Notes: generated by a model not told the origin, from the sequence alone. Shown: positions 38,832 to 53,668, counted from the first letter of the stretch. The stretch is 64,000 nucleotides of DNA from Anaerolineae bacterium (GCA_027494055.1 JAOSJO010000025.1:1-64000), one strand, 5' to 3'. Program-made: numbers and translations.

Positions 38832-39845
38832 CTACAGGACCAACTTCACAGCCTTGATGACCTTCTCGGCGTTCGGCAGCGCGCTTTGCTCAAGCTCGCG
38901 CGAGTATGGCAGCGGCACGTCCTCCTGCGAGACGCGCTTGACCGGCGCGTCCATCCAGTCGAAGGCCTCATCCTGGATGCGCGCGGTGATCTCCGCGCCC
39001 ACGCCATAGAGCGCCCAGTTCTCCTCGACCACGACGCAGCGGTTGGTCTTCTTGATGCTGGCAATCACCGGCTCGGTGTCGAGCGGGCGCAGGCTGCGCA
39101 GGTCGATCACCTCGGCGCTGATGCCTTCCTTCTCCAGTTGCGCCGCCGCTTCGAGCGCGACCACCGTCATCTTCGAGTAGCTGACAATCGTCACGTCGCT
39201 GCCCTCGCGCTTGACATCCGATTTGCCGATGGGTACCAGGTACTCCTCGACCGGCACCTCGCCGCGCGTCTGGTAGAGCGTGCTGTGCTCGACGAACATG
39301 ACCGGGTTGTCGTCGCGGATGGCGGCCTTGAGCAGCCCCTTGGCGTCGTAGGGCGTGCTGGGGCACACGACGTAGAGGCCGGGGAAGTGCGCAAAGATCG
39401 GCTCCGGGGCGTGCGAGTGGGTCGCGCCAAGCTGCCGCCCGCCGCCGGTCGTGGTGCGAATCACCATCGGCACGGTGAACTGCCCGCCGAACATGTAGCG
39501 CGCCTTCGCCGCCGCGTTCACGATGGCGTCGAGCGCCAGAAACGCGAAGTTGATCGTCATGATTTCGGCGACGGGGCGCAAACCGTTCATCGCCGCGCCC
39601 ACGGCGGTGCCGACAATCGCCATCTCGGCGATGGGCGTGTCGCGCACGCGCTTCTCACCGAAGTGGTCGTAGAAGCCGCGCGTGACGGCATACGTGCCGC
39701 CCCACACGCCGACTTCCTCCCCCATGATGAACACGCGCTCGTCGCGCTCCATCTCCTCCCAGAGCGCGTCGGAGATGGCCTGGCGATACGTCTTGACTTC
39801 AGTCTTACCTTCGACGGCGGTTTGGGCCGGGCTAGACGTAGACAT
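38832..39845 (-). CDS. pdhB: 2-oxoacid dehydrogenase E1 component, beta subunit
   Basis: ATG at 39845 (MSTSSPAQTAVEGKTEVKTY) overlaps the end of the E1α gene by 14 bp. The frame is intact at 337 residues. Transketolase-type features are clear: ALWEEMERDERVFIMGEEVG, VRDTPIAEMAIVGTAVGAAM, GLRPVAEIMTINFAFLALDA and GGGRQLGATHSHAPEPIFAH. The C-terminal domain reads VSYSKMTVVALEAAAQLEKE and EVIDLRSLRPLDTEPVIASI. It forms the α2β2 thiamine-diphosphate E1 with the upstream subunit. The exact 2-oxoacid cannot be told from sequence alone; pyruvate is the usual choice. Confidence 0.9.
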   Translation of the reverse strand: MSTSSPAQTAVEGKTEVKTYRQAISDALWEEMERDERVFIMGEEVGVWGGTYAVTRGFYDHFGEKRVRDTPIAEMAIVGTAVGAAMNGLRPVAEIMTINFAFLALDAIVNAAAKARYMFGGQFTVPMVIRTTTGGGRQLGATHSHAPEPIFAHFPGLYVVCPSTPYDAKGLLKAAIRDDNPVMFVEHSTLYQTRGEVPVEEYLVPIGKSDVKREGSDVTIVSYSKMTVVALEAAAQLEKEGISAEVIDLRSLRPLDTEPVIASIKKTNRCVVVEENWALYGVGAEITARIQDEAFDWMDAPVKRVSQEDVPLPYSRELEQSALPNAEKVIKAVKLVL

Positions 39846-40812
39846 CGGTGTACAACTCCTCTGGATCGGGTAGCGGGCTGTTCTGGGCGAATTCAACCGC
39901 CTCTTCGACTTCCTCTTCCGCCGACTTCTCAATCGCTTCGAGGTCTTTCTTCGTCGCGATCTTCTTGTCCGTCAGGTACTTGCCCCACCGGGTGATCGGG
40001 TCGTCGGCCTTCCGGGTCTCGACCTCGTGGGCTTCGCGGTAGCGCTCCGGGTCGCCCATCGAGTGGCCGCGATAGCGGTAGGTGATCGCCTCAAGCATGA
40101 AGGAACCCTCGCCGGAACGGACGTACTCCACCGCCTCGGTGAACATCTCGCGCAGCTCCAGCAGGTCCATGCCGTCCACCTGCATACAGCACGGCATCCC
40201 GTAGGCCTCGGCCTTCTTGGCGATGTCGGCCACCGCAGACGCGCGCGTCACGGCGGTGCCCATGCCGTACTGGTTGTTCTCGATCACCCACACGACCGGG
40301 AGCTTCCACACGGCGGCCATGTTCAACGCCTCGTGGAAGTAGCCGATGTTCGTCGCGCCGTCGCCCATCAACGCCATGGTCACGCGGTCGTCGCCGTTAT
40401 ACTGGTCGGCAAGCGCGATCCCGGCGGCCAGCGGCAGGTGCCCGCCCACGATGGCCCAGCCGCCCCAGAAGCGCTTCTCCTTGTCGGCCAGGTGCATCGA
40501 GCCGCCCTTGCCCTTGCTCACGCCGGTGGACTTGCCGAGCATCTCCGCCATCACGCCCTTCGTGCTGAGGCCGCGCGCGAGCGCGACGCCGTGGTCGCGA
40601 TAGGCGGTGATGATGTTGTCGTCTTCGCGGAGCACGGACTGTGCGGCGACGACAATCGCCTCCTGCCCGATGTAGAGGTGCAGGAAGCCCCCGATGTCGC
40701 CCGCCGAGTAAAGCTCGGCGCACTTTTCCTCGAAACGGCGGATCAGCACCATCTGGCGGTACCAATTCCGCATGGTTTCTTTGTCTGGTCCTTTGCTGTT
40801 CGACTGTGCCAT
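39832..40812 (-). CDS. pdhA: 2-oxoacid dehydrogenase E1 component, alpha subunit
   Basis: ATG at 40812 after GAGGAG. The frame is intact at 326 residues. Landmarks are YRQMVLIRRFEEKCAELYSA, GFLHLYIGQEAIVVAAQSVL and the YRDHGVALARG loop. The thiamine-diphosphate motif runs from MALMGDGATNIGYFHEALNM to WVIENNQYGMGT. The phosphorylation-loop-like TYRYRGHSMGDPERYR is also present. It decarboxylates a 2-oxoacid and passes the acyl group to E2. It is the first gene of the operon. Confidence 0.9.
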   Translation of the reverse strand: MAQSNSKGPDKETMRNWYRQMVLIRRFEEKCAELYSAGDIGGFLHLYIGQEAIVVAAQSVLREDDNIITAYRDHGVALARGLSTKGVMAEMLGKSTGVSKGKGGSMHLADKEKRFWGGWAIVGGHLPLAAGIALADQYNGDDRVTMALMGDGATNIGYFHEALNMAAVWKLPVVWVIENNQYGMGTAVTRASAVADIAKKAEAYGMPCCMQVDGMDLLELREMFTEAVEYVRSGEGSFMLEAITYRYRGHSMGDPERYREAHEVETRKADDPITRWGKYLTDKKIATKKDLEAIEKSAEEEVEEAVEFAQNSPLPDPEELYTDVYV

Positions 40813-40998
40813 TAGACTCCTCAACCGTCTTGTCAAAAAGAAAGCAGGCGCGTTCGCGAAACCACCCGCGCTGAGGCCCGCCCATCGCTGCACCCCGCAC
40901 GGGGGTGCCGGCGCAAGAGCAAGCCGGGCGCATGGCGGTTGTGGACGTTCAGATGATGCCCATCGCGCAGAACTCAACCGGGTTGAGCGGCGCCCTGG

Positions 40999-41071
40999 TG
41001 CCCCAGGAGGGATTCGAACCCCCAGCCGCTGGCTTCGAAGGCCATCGCTCTGTCCATTGAGCTACTGGGGC
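40999..41071 (-). tRNA. tRNA-Arg (anticodon UCG)
   Basis: On the minus strand the 73-nt sequence starts GCCCCAG and ends CTGGGGCA, a perfect 7-bp acceptor stem with discriminator A. The D arm is GCTC...GAGC. The anticodon loop CTTCGAA gives UCG. The T arm reads GGGGG-TTCGAAT-CCCTC. No CCA is encoded. It lies between the E1α gene and rpoC. Confidence 0.93.
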
Positions 41072-41331
41072 CGTTATTCAGCCTTCTTCCATCAGATTAT
41101 AGCGTAACTGCCCAATCCCGCACGCCGAGATCGCGGTCGCTTCCCGCAGGAGCCTACGGGAAGTTGCGATCTTACTCAATTCCTATACGCAGCCATTGAC
41201 AGGCGCGCCCATCCTGGATATTGTATATCAGTTTACGCCGACTTCCAGGCCACGCGCGGAGTCACGCGCCAAATCTTAATACTAGGGCGCAACCTTTAAG
41301 AATCGACCAGCCCGGCTTAATAAAATATGGC

Positions 41332-41359
41332 TTGACAAACGCTATAGGTAGAGTATACT
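41332..41359 (+). promoter_or_regulatory. Promoter of rpoC
   Basis: TTGACA (41332-41337) and TATACT (41354-41359) are separated by 16 bp, near-consensus, about 130 bp upstream of the rpoC start. The rest of the 41072-41488 gap holds no gene. This implies that rpoC is transcribed separately from rpoB here. Confidence 0.65.
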
Positions 41360-41488
41360 TGGCCCTGATTCTATCTTTCCGATCCCCAGCGCTGGAAATC
41401 CGTTCCTAGCGCTGTTTTGCCGTGTGCACAGTATATTTCTCCTCTCGCAGACACGGTTGCATGTTAGGGTTATTACAGGAGGCACGCT

Positions 41489-46303
<4,815 letters not shown>

Positions 46304-46322
46304 TCGCCGGGCCTGAAACGTC

Positions 46323-46359
46323 GCGGGGCGCTGCACACTACCAGCGCCCCGCTTTTTTT
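46323..46359 (+). terminator. rpoC terminator
   Basis: GCGGGGCGCTG (46323-46333) and CAGCGCCCCGC (46342-46352) form an 11-bp perfect stem followed by seven T. It lies 20 bp after the acidic tail's stop, which supports that tail being the true end of rpoC. Confidence 0.92.
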
Positions 46360-46389
46360 GTCGTATCTGTTCACCTCTCACCTCTGGTT

Positions 46390-46466
46390 CCCGCGACTGA
46401 AGTCGCGGGCTAATTCGCATTCTTGTCGGCCCTGTCCTCAGATTAACTGCCGACTTTAGTCGGCAG
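46390..46466. repeat. REPIN-like paired palindromes, second copy
   Basis: CCCGCGACTGAAGTCGCGGG (46390-46409) with CTAAT, and inverted, ATTAA with CTGCCGACTTTAGTCGGCAG (46447-46466). It has the same architecture as the element at 22501, in a gap between genes. Confidence 0.7.
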
Positions 46467-46554
46467 TTTACGAAAAGCATACAATGGCACAACGCCGAAT
46501 GGACAAGGCGAACAGATACTTTGCATCGCCCGCGCCCGTTGGGTCCGGCGCCGC

Positions 46555-48147
46555 CTACCGCTTGGGCGCCCGCCGGAGCAGCTCATACGCCGGGCGCGCG
46601 CTCCCGTCGGGCCGGAGGATGGCGTACCCCGCCTCCTGCTCCAGCGGCTGGATGCCGTCGCGCCCGGCGAAAATCGCCCAGTTCATGTTCCAGATGAACG
46701 CCGGCCCCATGTACGCCTGTGACTGCATGTAGCTGAGCGCCTCGATCAGGTAGTGCGCCTGATCCTGCTCGGTCACGTACTTGAAGAAGCCGATTGCCGC
46801 ATCGGGTTCCACACCAAAGCCGTCGAACGTCGGCCAGCCGACCTCCGTCGCCCACATCTGGCGGTTGGAGTCGCCGAACTGCGTCATGATGGCGCGGTAG
46901 TCATCGAGCGTATCCCGGAAGAAGAAGAACCGCTGGTCATCCCAACCACGCTCCGCGCCGGGGTTGCAGTCCGTGGCGCAGGTGGCGCCTGGCGGGTTGC
47001 CCCAGCCATAGGGGTGGACGCCGACCGCGACGTTCGCATCATAGTTGGCCAGGCCAGCGCGGTACATCTCGGTGAGGAAGGCGCGGTCGTCCACAGCGGT
47101 GACGTGGTCGTTGACGCCGGTCGGCGCGGGGGCCGCCGTCACCAGGATGATGTCAGGGTTGGAACCGCTCCGCACCGCGCGGTAGGTCGCGTCGAACAGG
47201 CGCATATACTCCGCGCCGCCGAGCGGCTTGTTGAACCACTCGCGCCGCAGGTTCGGCTCGTTCCACACCTCGATGGCGTTCACCCGGTTGACGAAGTGCT
47301 CCGACATGTACCGGATGAAGTCGGCGTAGGTCTGGTAGTCATCCGGCGGGCCTTCTTCGGGATAGGGATCGTCCGGGTACTCGGCCATCGTCACCGGCGA
47401 GCGCGTCCAGTCTGGCGCGGCGACCACGCTGATAAGCACCCTGAGGTCCCGGTTGTGCGCGTGCTGGATGAAGCGCTCCAGAATCTGGAATTGCACCCCG
47501 CGCTGGCCCGGCTGGGGTTCGAGCAGTTCCCACTCCACCTGGTACTTGATCCAGCGCACACCCAGTTCAGACTTCGCCCGGTCGAGCAGCGGAATCAGCG
47601 CCTCCTCCTCGATAAACGGGTGGATCTGCACGCCGAGCAGCTCGGAACGCAGCGTGGGCAGCGGCGTCGGTGAGGGGCCGGGCGTGGCCGTGAGCGAGGG
47701 AATCGGCGAGGACGTGGGCGGCGGCGTGCTGGTCACTGCTGGCGTGTAGTTCGGGCCGATGATCGGGCCGGCCGTCATCGTGGCGACCGGCGGCGGCGGG
47801 AGTTCCGGCGCGCCCGGCGGCCCTTCGGAGGTGGGCGGCGGCGCCACATCCGCCGGCGACGGCATCGCCGTGGCTGCCGCCGCCACTTCGGTCGCGGTTG
47901 CCTCCACGGTGGGGAACATGACAAACGTAGCCGTTGGCTGGCCCGGCGGCAGCGAGTCGTCTGTGGGCGCGACCGCGACCGGAGTGCGGTCTGGCGGCGC
48001 TTCCTCCGGGGGCGCTTCCTCTGAGGGCGTTTCCGAGGATGCTTCGGTGGGTTCGGGCGTGAACGTCACGACCGTGGAACGCACCGTCACGCAACCTGCA
48101 AGCAGGGCGACAAGCGCCATCAAGATGATCCGGGCAGAAGCCTTCAT
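46555..48147 (-). CDS. Lipoprotein with clan GH-A glycosidase-like barrel
   Basis: ATG at 48147 opens a lipoprotein signal (MKASARIILMALVALLAG followed by C). About 150 residues of Pro/Thr/Glu-rich linker follow. The barrel begins LLGVQIHPFIEEEALIPLLD and GVRWIKYQVEWELLEPQPGQ. The acid/base motif is VNAIEVWNEPNLRREWF, and the nucleophile motif is MWATEVGWPTFDGFG. The arrangement fits GH39/GH5-type enzymes, though Chloroflexota have many uncharacterised relatives. The frame is intact at 530 residues. It would act on glycans outside the cell while anchored to the membrane. The substrate is unknown. Confidence 0.75.
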   Translation of the reverse strand: MKASARIILMALVALLAGCVTVRSTVVTFTPEPTEASSETPSEEAPPEEAPPDRTPVAVAPTDDSLPPGQPTATFVMFPTVEATATEVAAAATAMPSPADVAPPPTSEGPPGAPELPPPPVATMTAGPIIGPNYTPAVTSTPPPTSSPIPSLTATPGPSPTPLPTLRSELLGVQIHPFIEEEALIPLLDRAKSELGVRWIKYQVEWELLEPQPGQRGVQFQILERFIQHAHNRDLRVLISVVAAPDWTRSPVTMAEYPDDPYPEEGPPDDYQTYADFIRYMSEHFVNRVNAIEVWNEPNLRREWFNKPLGGAEYMRLFDATYRAVRSGSNPDIILVTAAPAPTGVNDHVTAVDDRAFLTEMYRAGLANYDANVAVGVHPYGWGNPPGATCATDCNPGAERGWDDQRFFFFRDTLDDYRAIMTQFGDSNRQMWATEVGWPTFDGFGVEPDAAIGFFKYVTEQDQAHYLIEALSYMQSQAYMGPAFIWNMNWAIFAGRDGIQPLEQEAGYAILRPDGSARPAYELLRRAPKR

Positions 48148-48298
48148 ACCGGTTATCCCTTCCGATGCCATCCAAACCACAGCCCAGTCTGGCCCGACGG
48201 GCAGGCTACATTAAAAGCAGTACGGTCAGCCATCCATTCAATGCGTGCATACAGGGACGCGCGCCGCCGGCGTGTGACCGGCGGCGCAAGGTGGAGAT

Positions 48299-50337
48299 TC
48301 AGCCGCCGCTTTCCAGTTTCGCAATTTCCTCAAGATGCGCGTCGATTGACTCGCGCACAGGCGCTTCGACGAAACGCGCGCTCTGCGCCTCCAGCAGGTT
48401 GGCGCGGGCATCCTCCAGCTTCCCCAGCTTGATCTGCGCGGCAGCCAGCGTATCCAGGTACGCCGGTTCAGCATGGCCGTTCACCTTCGAGAGTTCGACC
48501 GCGCGCTGCGCCAGGTGCATCGCCTCGCCGAGGTTCTCCTGTAGCTTGTCGGTAAAGAGCCACGCCAGATTGTTGTAGGCGACCGCCAGCGTGGGATCGA
48601 GCGCGATGGCGTTGCGGTAGCTCTCGACCGCCTGCTGGTATTCGCCCTTGTCACGGTACACATCGCCCAGGGTGACGTGCGCGTGCGCCAGGTCCGGGCG
48701 CAGCGAAACCGCCCGGGTCAGGTCCTCCAGCGCCTTGTCAAGCTCCCCGGTGCGGCGGTAGTAGATGGCCCGGTCGTTGAGGATAAGCGCCAGCGTGCGC
48801 GGGTCCGGCTTCCGACGCAGCGGCCTTCTCGAAGTGGCGTACCGGCCAGCGCCGTCTGGCCCGTGCGCAGGTAGACCGTGGCGAGCGCGGCATGGGCCGG
48901 CGCGGCGTCGGGGTCAAGCGCAAGCGCGCGCTGGTAGAACGACATCGCCCTGTCCAGCTCGCCGGCCTGGTAGGCGAGGTTGCCCTGACCGACGAGCGTG
49001 AGCGGCGTTTCGGGGAGCGCCGGCTCGCGGCCCGTCTCCTCGACGATCTCCTCGTGCAGCGCCTCTGCCTGCGCGGCCAGCCGTTCCAGCCGGGCCGTGT
49101 CGGCGACCGGGGTCGCGCCGGCCTCTTCGAGCACGCCGCGCCAGTCGGAGAGCATCTGCGCCAGGTACGTCTCCTGGCGGTGGCGGGCAAGGCGGCCCGC
49201 GTTCGCCCAGTAGTTGAGCACATAGTGCAGGTTCGGCCCCACCGCGGTCAACCGGTGCAGCAGATCGAGCTGCGCGACGTTGCTCTGCAACTGCTGTGCG
49301 AAGTTTTGCTTCATGTCCGGGTCAGCGCTGGTCCACAGGTCGCGAAAATCAGACGTGGTGCGCACGCCTGCGTCGCGGAACCGTTCGATCATGGCGGCCT
49401 CCAGGTACAGGTAGAGAATCGACTGGTCAATCCAGTCGATCACCTGTTGGCCGCTGAACGTCGTGTTCACGAGCAGGTCGAGGATGTCGGCGGAGGCCAG
49501 GTTCTGCACATTGTCGATGCCGTTGTCCTGCAGGCGCGCCTCGTGCCACTGGCTGATGCCGTCGATCAGGCCGAGGGGCAGCGCGTCCGCGCGGCGCTGG
49601 TCGATGCCAACCGCGCCATACGCCACCCGGTTGAACCAGCGGATCGCCAGCGAGGGGAAGTAGCCCAGCGAAAACGCGATAACCGCCAGCGCGCCCGCCC
49701 CCAGCCCGGTGGCCGGCTCGCTCTGGGGCGCCGCGCCGAGGTAGCCGGCGGCCTCAAACGCGACATAGTTGAAGGCCAGCCCCGCGATGAGCGTGAGCGC
49801 GCCCTGAAGGTAAACGGTCGGCTGGAGGTCATACGTGGTGTAGCGCCGGTAGACCAATTGCGCCGCGAAGAGATACGCGCCCAGGAAGCCATAGCGCATG
49901 GCCTGGAGCGCATTCGCGTTGAGCATATCGCCGGTCGTCGGCGGCCAGAAGAAGAGCATCATGCCGACGACCACAAGCAGCACCGTCAGCGAGATGTGCA
50001 GCAGGTAGTTGAGCGGCGCAAACGACGCGCCGTAGCGCTCCTCGGCCAGCGCCTTTGCACGCTTTTCCGCGCCCTTCGTCGTCGGGCGGCCCGCCAGCCC
50101 CAGAAGCTGGAAATCCTCGGCGAGCCGGTCGATCTGCACCGGGCGGCGGAAGTTGTGGTAGGCAAGGTAGGTGAGCGGGAAGTAGGCCGCCAGCGCAACG
50201 ATCACCAGCCCCGCGCCCCAAAAACCGGCAACGCCAAACACGCCCCATATCACACCGAAGATCGCGGCGACGATCAGAAATGTGCGCCAGGGGTTTTCGT
50301 CAAGGAATCCTGTCCGCGTCCGATTCGACTCGCTCAT
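48299..50337 (-). CDS. Membrane protein with C-terminal TPR repeats (frameshifted)
   Basis: ATG at 50337. The N-terminal half has hydrophobic helices (FLIVAAIFGVIWGVFGVAGF, AGLVIVALAAYFPLTYLAYH, LLHISLTVLLVVVGMMLFFW). A middle helical region includes NIL-type turns (GIDNVQNLASADILDLLV), similar to helix-hairpin-helix segments. TPR motifs begin with GNLAYQAGELDRAMSFYQRA and LALDPDAAPAHAALATVYLR. Around 48760-48835 two shifts break the frame. It resumes GDVYRDKGEYQQAVESYRNA and AVAYNNLAWLFTDKLQENLG. About 675 residues after correction. Probably a scaffold at the membrane; partners unknown. Confidence 0.65.
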
Positions 50338-50632
50338 GGTTGCCCGCTACCTCCACTGCGACATGGTCGCGACATCGTCGCGTTTAGTATATTGCAAGTC
50401 TGCGCGCGAACCAAACACACAAGACCCACGTTAGCATGACAAAGTTGGGCGCATGTTTCGCGCTGTCGCGCCTTTCTTAGCTTCGTGCACCAATCTGCGC
50501 TGTCTCCCCGGACTCTGTCACGCAATGAAGACCCACTCAAGAACCGCGCGCGGCCCCCAGGCGCGTATTAGACGCCTGTAAGAACGGGCGAGGCGCGCCC
50601 GGCGCGCATGGCGGGGTGCGCGGCGCTGTAGC

Positions 50633-50638
50633 TATAAT
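50633..50638 (+). promoter_or_regulatory. TATAAT -10 of the Lon-domain gene
   Basis: A perfect TATAAT lies 46 bp upstream of the chosen ATG (50684), within the 346-bp divergent gap. No good -35 is seen at 16-18 bp. The rest of the gap shows nothing. Confidence 0.4.
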
Positions 50639-50683
50639 CAGGTAGAGATCACGTTGACAACGTTGCTCAGGAGTCGTTCTGGC

Positions 50684-51346
50684 ATGGAGTTTGAACTGCC
50701 CCTCTTCCCCCTCAATACCGTGCTTTTTCCGGGGATGCCCCTGCACCTGCACATCTTCGAAGAGCGTTACAAGCAGATGATCCGCACGTGCCTGGAAAAG
50801 AGCCGCCCCTTTGGCGTCGTCCTCATCGAGAAGGGCGCGGAGGCATTAGGTCCCCCCGCCACGCCGCACGAGATTGGCTGCACCGCCCAGATCATCCAGG
50901 TGGAGCCGCTCGAACAGGGGCGCATGAACATCGTCGCCATCGGGCAGGAGCGCTTTCAGGTGCGCTCGCTCAAGCACGACAAGCCGTACCTGGTCGGCAA
51001 CGTCGCGCTGTACCCGATGGAGGGCGAGAACGCGACGACGCTGGCGCGGGCGGGCCGCCGGCTGCGCCCGTGGGTCGAGCGTTATCTCCACATGCTCGCC
51101 GACGCCGGGCTGCTGGAGTTCGAGACCGAGCAACTCCCCGGCGACGCGCTGCGGCTCGGCTACCTGGGCGCGGCGCTGCTCCAGGTGCCGACCGAACAGA
51201 AGCAAAGCCTGCTCGCCACCGAGCAAGCCGCGGCATTCCTTTCCGAGATGAGCAGCCTCTACCGGCGCGAGGTCGCCCTGCTCGAAGCCATGCTCGCGCT
51301 GGGCGTGCAGGATGAGGCGAACACAGCGCCGTTCTCGCTGAACTGA
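50684..51346 (+). CDS. Lon N-terminal substrate-binding domain (LON-like) protein
   Basis: The start at 50684 (MEFELPLFPLNTVLFPGMPL) is preceded by CAGGAG; an earlier TTG is less likely. The product is the stand-alone Lon N-terminal fold: HLHIFEERYKQMIRTCLEKS, FGVVLIEKGAEALGPPATPH, GCTAQIIQVEPLEQGRMNIV and AIGQERFQVRSL. A helical second half ends LYRREVALLEAMLALG. Length is 220 residues. It has no ATPase or protease domain. Such proteins are thought to bind unfolded peptides, but their role is unsettled. A terminator follows. Confidence 0.85.
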   Translation: MEFELPLFPLNTVLFPGMPLHLHIFEERYKQMIRTCLEKSRPFGVVLIEKGAEALGPPATPHEIGCTAQIIQVEPLEQGRMNIVAIGQERFQVRSLKHDKPYLVGNVALYPMEGENATTLARAGRRLRPWVERYLHMLADAGLLEFETEQLPGDALRLGYLGAALLQVPTEQKQSLLATEQAAAFLSEMSSLYRREVALLEAMLALGVQDEANTAPFSLN

Positions 51347-51366
51347 CCGGACCGAACCAAATCGAA

Positions 51367-51399
51367 AGGCCCGCCGGCGTCGGCGGGCCTCTGTTTTGT
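51367..51399 (+). terminator. Terminator after the Lon-domain gene
   Basis: AGGCCCGCCG (51367-51376) and CGGCGGGCCT (51381-51390) form a 10-bp perfect stem followed by CTGTTTTGT. Confidence 0.75.
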
Positions 51400-51431
51400 A
51401 ACGCCTCCCGTAGGCCGACCCACAGGCCCGC

Positions 51432-52495
51432 CTACGCGGGCGTCGATTCCGTCTCCGTGCGGATGAACGTGAGCACGCTCACGCGCGCCGCGACCTGCTG
51501 CGCGATCTCGGCAAACGCCTTGCCGGCCGGCCCTTCGGGGTCGTGAAAGACCACGGGCCGCCCGCTGTCGCCGCCTTCGCGCACCGCCGCGTCCATCGGG
51601 ACGCGCCCCAGGAAGGGACGCCGTGGGCCGCAGCCAGGCGCTCGCCGCCGCCCTCGCCGAAGAACGCGCCCGACATATTCTCGATCACGCCGAGGATCGG
51701 CACCTCCAGTTGCTGGAACATCACGAGCGCCTTCGTGGCGTCCTCGACCGCCACCGCCTGCGGCTGCGTCACGATCAGGCCGCCGGTCAGCGGGACGCTC
51801 TGCGCGAGGCTGATCTGGGCGTCGCCGGTGCCGGGCGGCAGGTCGGCGATCAGGTAGTCCAGCTCGTTCCAGTTCACGTCGGTGAGGAACTGGCGGATCG
51901 CCGTGTGCAGCATCGGGCCGCGCCACATCAATGGCTGGCCCGGCTTCATCAGGAAGCCCATGCTGATGACCTGCAGGCCGTACACGTCGTGCGGCTGCAT
52001 CTTCTGCTTCCCGTCCACGGTGACGACGCGCGGCGGGCTGAGCGGCAGCCCCACCATGGTGGGCAGGTTCGGCCCCAGGATGTCGGCGTCCATCAGGCCG
52101 ACGCGCGCGCCGCTCTGCGCGAGGGCGACGGCGAGATTGGTAGCGACGGTGCTCTTGCCCACGCCGCCCTTGCCGCTGGTGATCGCGATGGTATTGCGCA
52201 CCGGTATCTCCACCGTGCCATGGATGCGGCGGTCTGTCGGCACGCGCGAAGCCCACTCGATCTCGATGTCCCGAATGCCCTCGACCTGCGTGACCGCGGC
52301 GCGTGCGTCCTCGTAGATCACGTCGCGTAGCGGGCAGGCGGGCGTGGTGAGCACGAAGCGAAAGTGCGCCACATCGCCCTCGATGCGGAGGTCTTCGACC
52401 ATCTTCAGGCTCACGATGTCGCGCTTCAACTCCGGCTCAATCACCGTGCTCAGCGCCTGCATCACCGCCTCATAACGTGCGTCTTTTTCACTCAC
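51432..52495 (-). CDS. mrp: Mrp/NBP35-family Fe-S carrier ATPase (one frameshift)
   Basis: ATG at 52495. The N-terminal MIP18-like domain ([40 protein letters not shown]) is followed by the P-loop ATPase with the deviant Walker [20 protein letters not shown]. Then come [40 protein letters not shown] and [18 protein letters not shown] break near 51620 moves the last 60 residues to another frame ([20 protein letters not shown], then [15 protein letters not shown]). Note GAFFGE where many homologues carry the CxxC of the bridging site. Length is about 354 residues. It assembles or carries Fe-S clusters, possibly for the complex I genes upstream. Confidence 0.85.
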
Positions 52496-52592
52496 TGTGA
52501 CATACCCCTTAGTCTCATAGGGGCGAACATCCGTTCGCCCCTACTTTCTTAACGATAGTTTCTTTCCGAAAGAGTCCGCGCGGAGGCCGCCT

Positions 52593-52934
52593 TCAGCCCG
52601 TCTCCGGGACGATGCCGGTCTCCAGCCAGAGCGCGATCTCGGCGCGGGCGCGCTCCCACATCGCCACCAGCTCGTCGTCTGGCCCCTTGAACCGGGCAAC
52701 CGCCTGCCGCGCGCAGAGCGAGCAACCGCGCATCGCCCGGTAGCTGTCGGCGTGACACGTCATGCAGCCGTCCAGCCGGATCATCATCAACCCAAAGGCC
52801 AGGGTGTCCGGGTGGCTCTCGCCGGCCGCCAGCACCCGGTCCACAAGCTGCCGCCACTCCGGTCCGCGCATGTCGCGCAGTTGTGGGATCACCCGCGCGG
52901 GGAACAGGACCTCAGCGTCGCTCTGGTACAACAT
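52593..52934 (-). CDS. Conserved hypothetical protein with CxxC/CSLC motifs
   Basis: An intact frame of 113 residues from ATG 52934. It begins MLYQSDAEVLFPARVIPQLR. Four cysteines appear as GCMTCHADSYRAMRGCSLC, an arrangement that could bind a metal or a small cluster. The end is helical (WERARAEIALWLETGIVPET). It lies 12 bp after nuoI and before mrp, so a link to Fe-S or respiratory complex assembly is tempting. I recall similar Chloroflexota proteins of unknown function. Confidence 0.6.
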   Translation of the reverse strand: MLYQSDAEVLFPARVIPQLRDMRGPEWRQLVDRVLAAGESHPDTLAFGLMMIRLDGCMTCHADSYRAMRGCSLCARQAVARFKGPDDELVAMWERARAEIALWLETGIVPETG

Positions 52935-52946
52935 GCCCCAGGCCGC

Positions 52947-53614
52947 CTACGAGACCACAGGCAGGTTGCGGTCCTTGCCGCCGTCCTGTGCCGGCCGCCG
53001 CCCGGCAGGCGCGGCGCGCGCCGCCTTGGCCGCTTCCTTCTCGTCGCGCGCCATTCGCTCAGCCTCGGCGATGGTGGGCGCGATCTTCGCCCAGTAGCTG
53101 TTCGGCTTGGAGAGCTTCTCCAGGTCGTAGATGTGCGCGCCTGTGCGCTCGTAGTCGGCCAGTTCGTAATCGTGGTCCATCTTGATCGCGTCGAACGGGC
53201 AATACTCGGCGCAGTAGCCGCAGTTCATGCAGATGTCCACGTCGATGTAGAATTCCTCCGGCTCCGGGACTGGCCGCCCCGTCTCCGGGTTGGTACCGCG
53301 CACGATCCAGATGCACTGCGGCGGGCACACCTTGGCGCAGATGCCACAGCTTGTGCACCAGATGTGGCCGGGGTCATCCGGGTCGTCCGGGTCATTCACG
53401 ACGAGGAAGGGATGAACCGGAACCGCTCCGGCGGCGGCAGCTTCTCCTCTGGATACTGCACCGTGAGCACGCCGCGCGTCTCCGGGCTTTGCCGCGCCGC
53501 GAAAATCTCATCCCGCGTGCTGCGCCGCACAAACCATTTGATGTCATCCAGGTAGGAGTCGACAAAGTGCTTCAGCGTGACTCCCATGCCTTTGAGCAAC
53601 CCCAATCCATACAT
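52947..53614 (-). CDS. nuoI: NADH-quinone oxidoreductase subunit I (one frameshift)
   Basis: ATG at 53614 (MYGLGLLKGMGVTLKHFVDS). A shift near 53408 joins ERFRFIP to the ferredoxin part. Two 4Fe-4S motifs are complete: CTSCGICAKVCPPQC and CMNCGYCAEYCPF. About 222 residues, with a Lys/Ala-rich end. In complex I it holds clusters N6a and N6b and passes electrons to NuoB. It follows nuoCD by 55 bp. Confidence 0.85.
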
Positions 53615-53668
53615 ATCGCGCCTCTCGTCTCCGGTTCCCGATGCCTTGCGCCGGCCCAGCAGACCGGG

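Noticed and set aside
37671..39995. Long rightward frame across the E2 and E1β genes
   Set aside because: Rich in His/Arg/Leu, as expected of the complement of GC-rich genes; both sense genes are certain.
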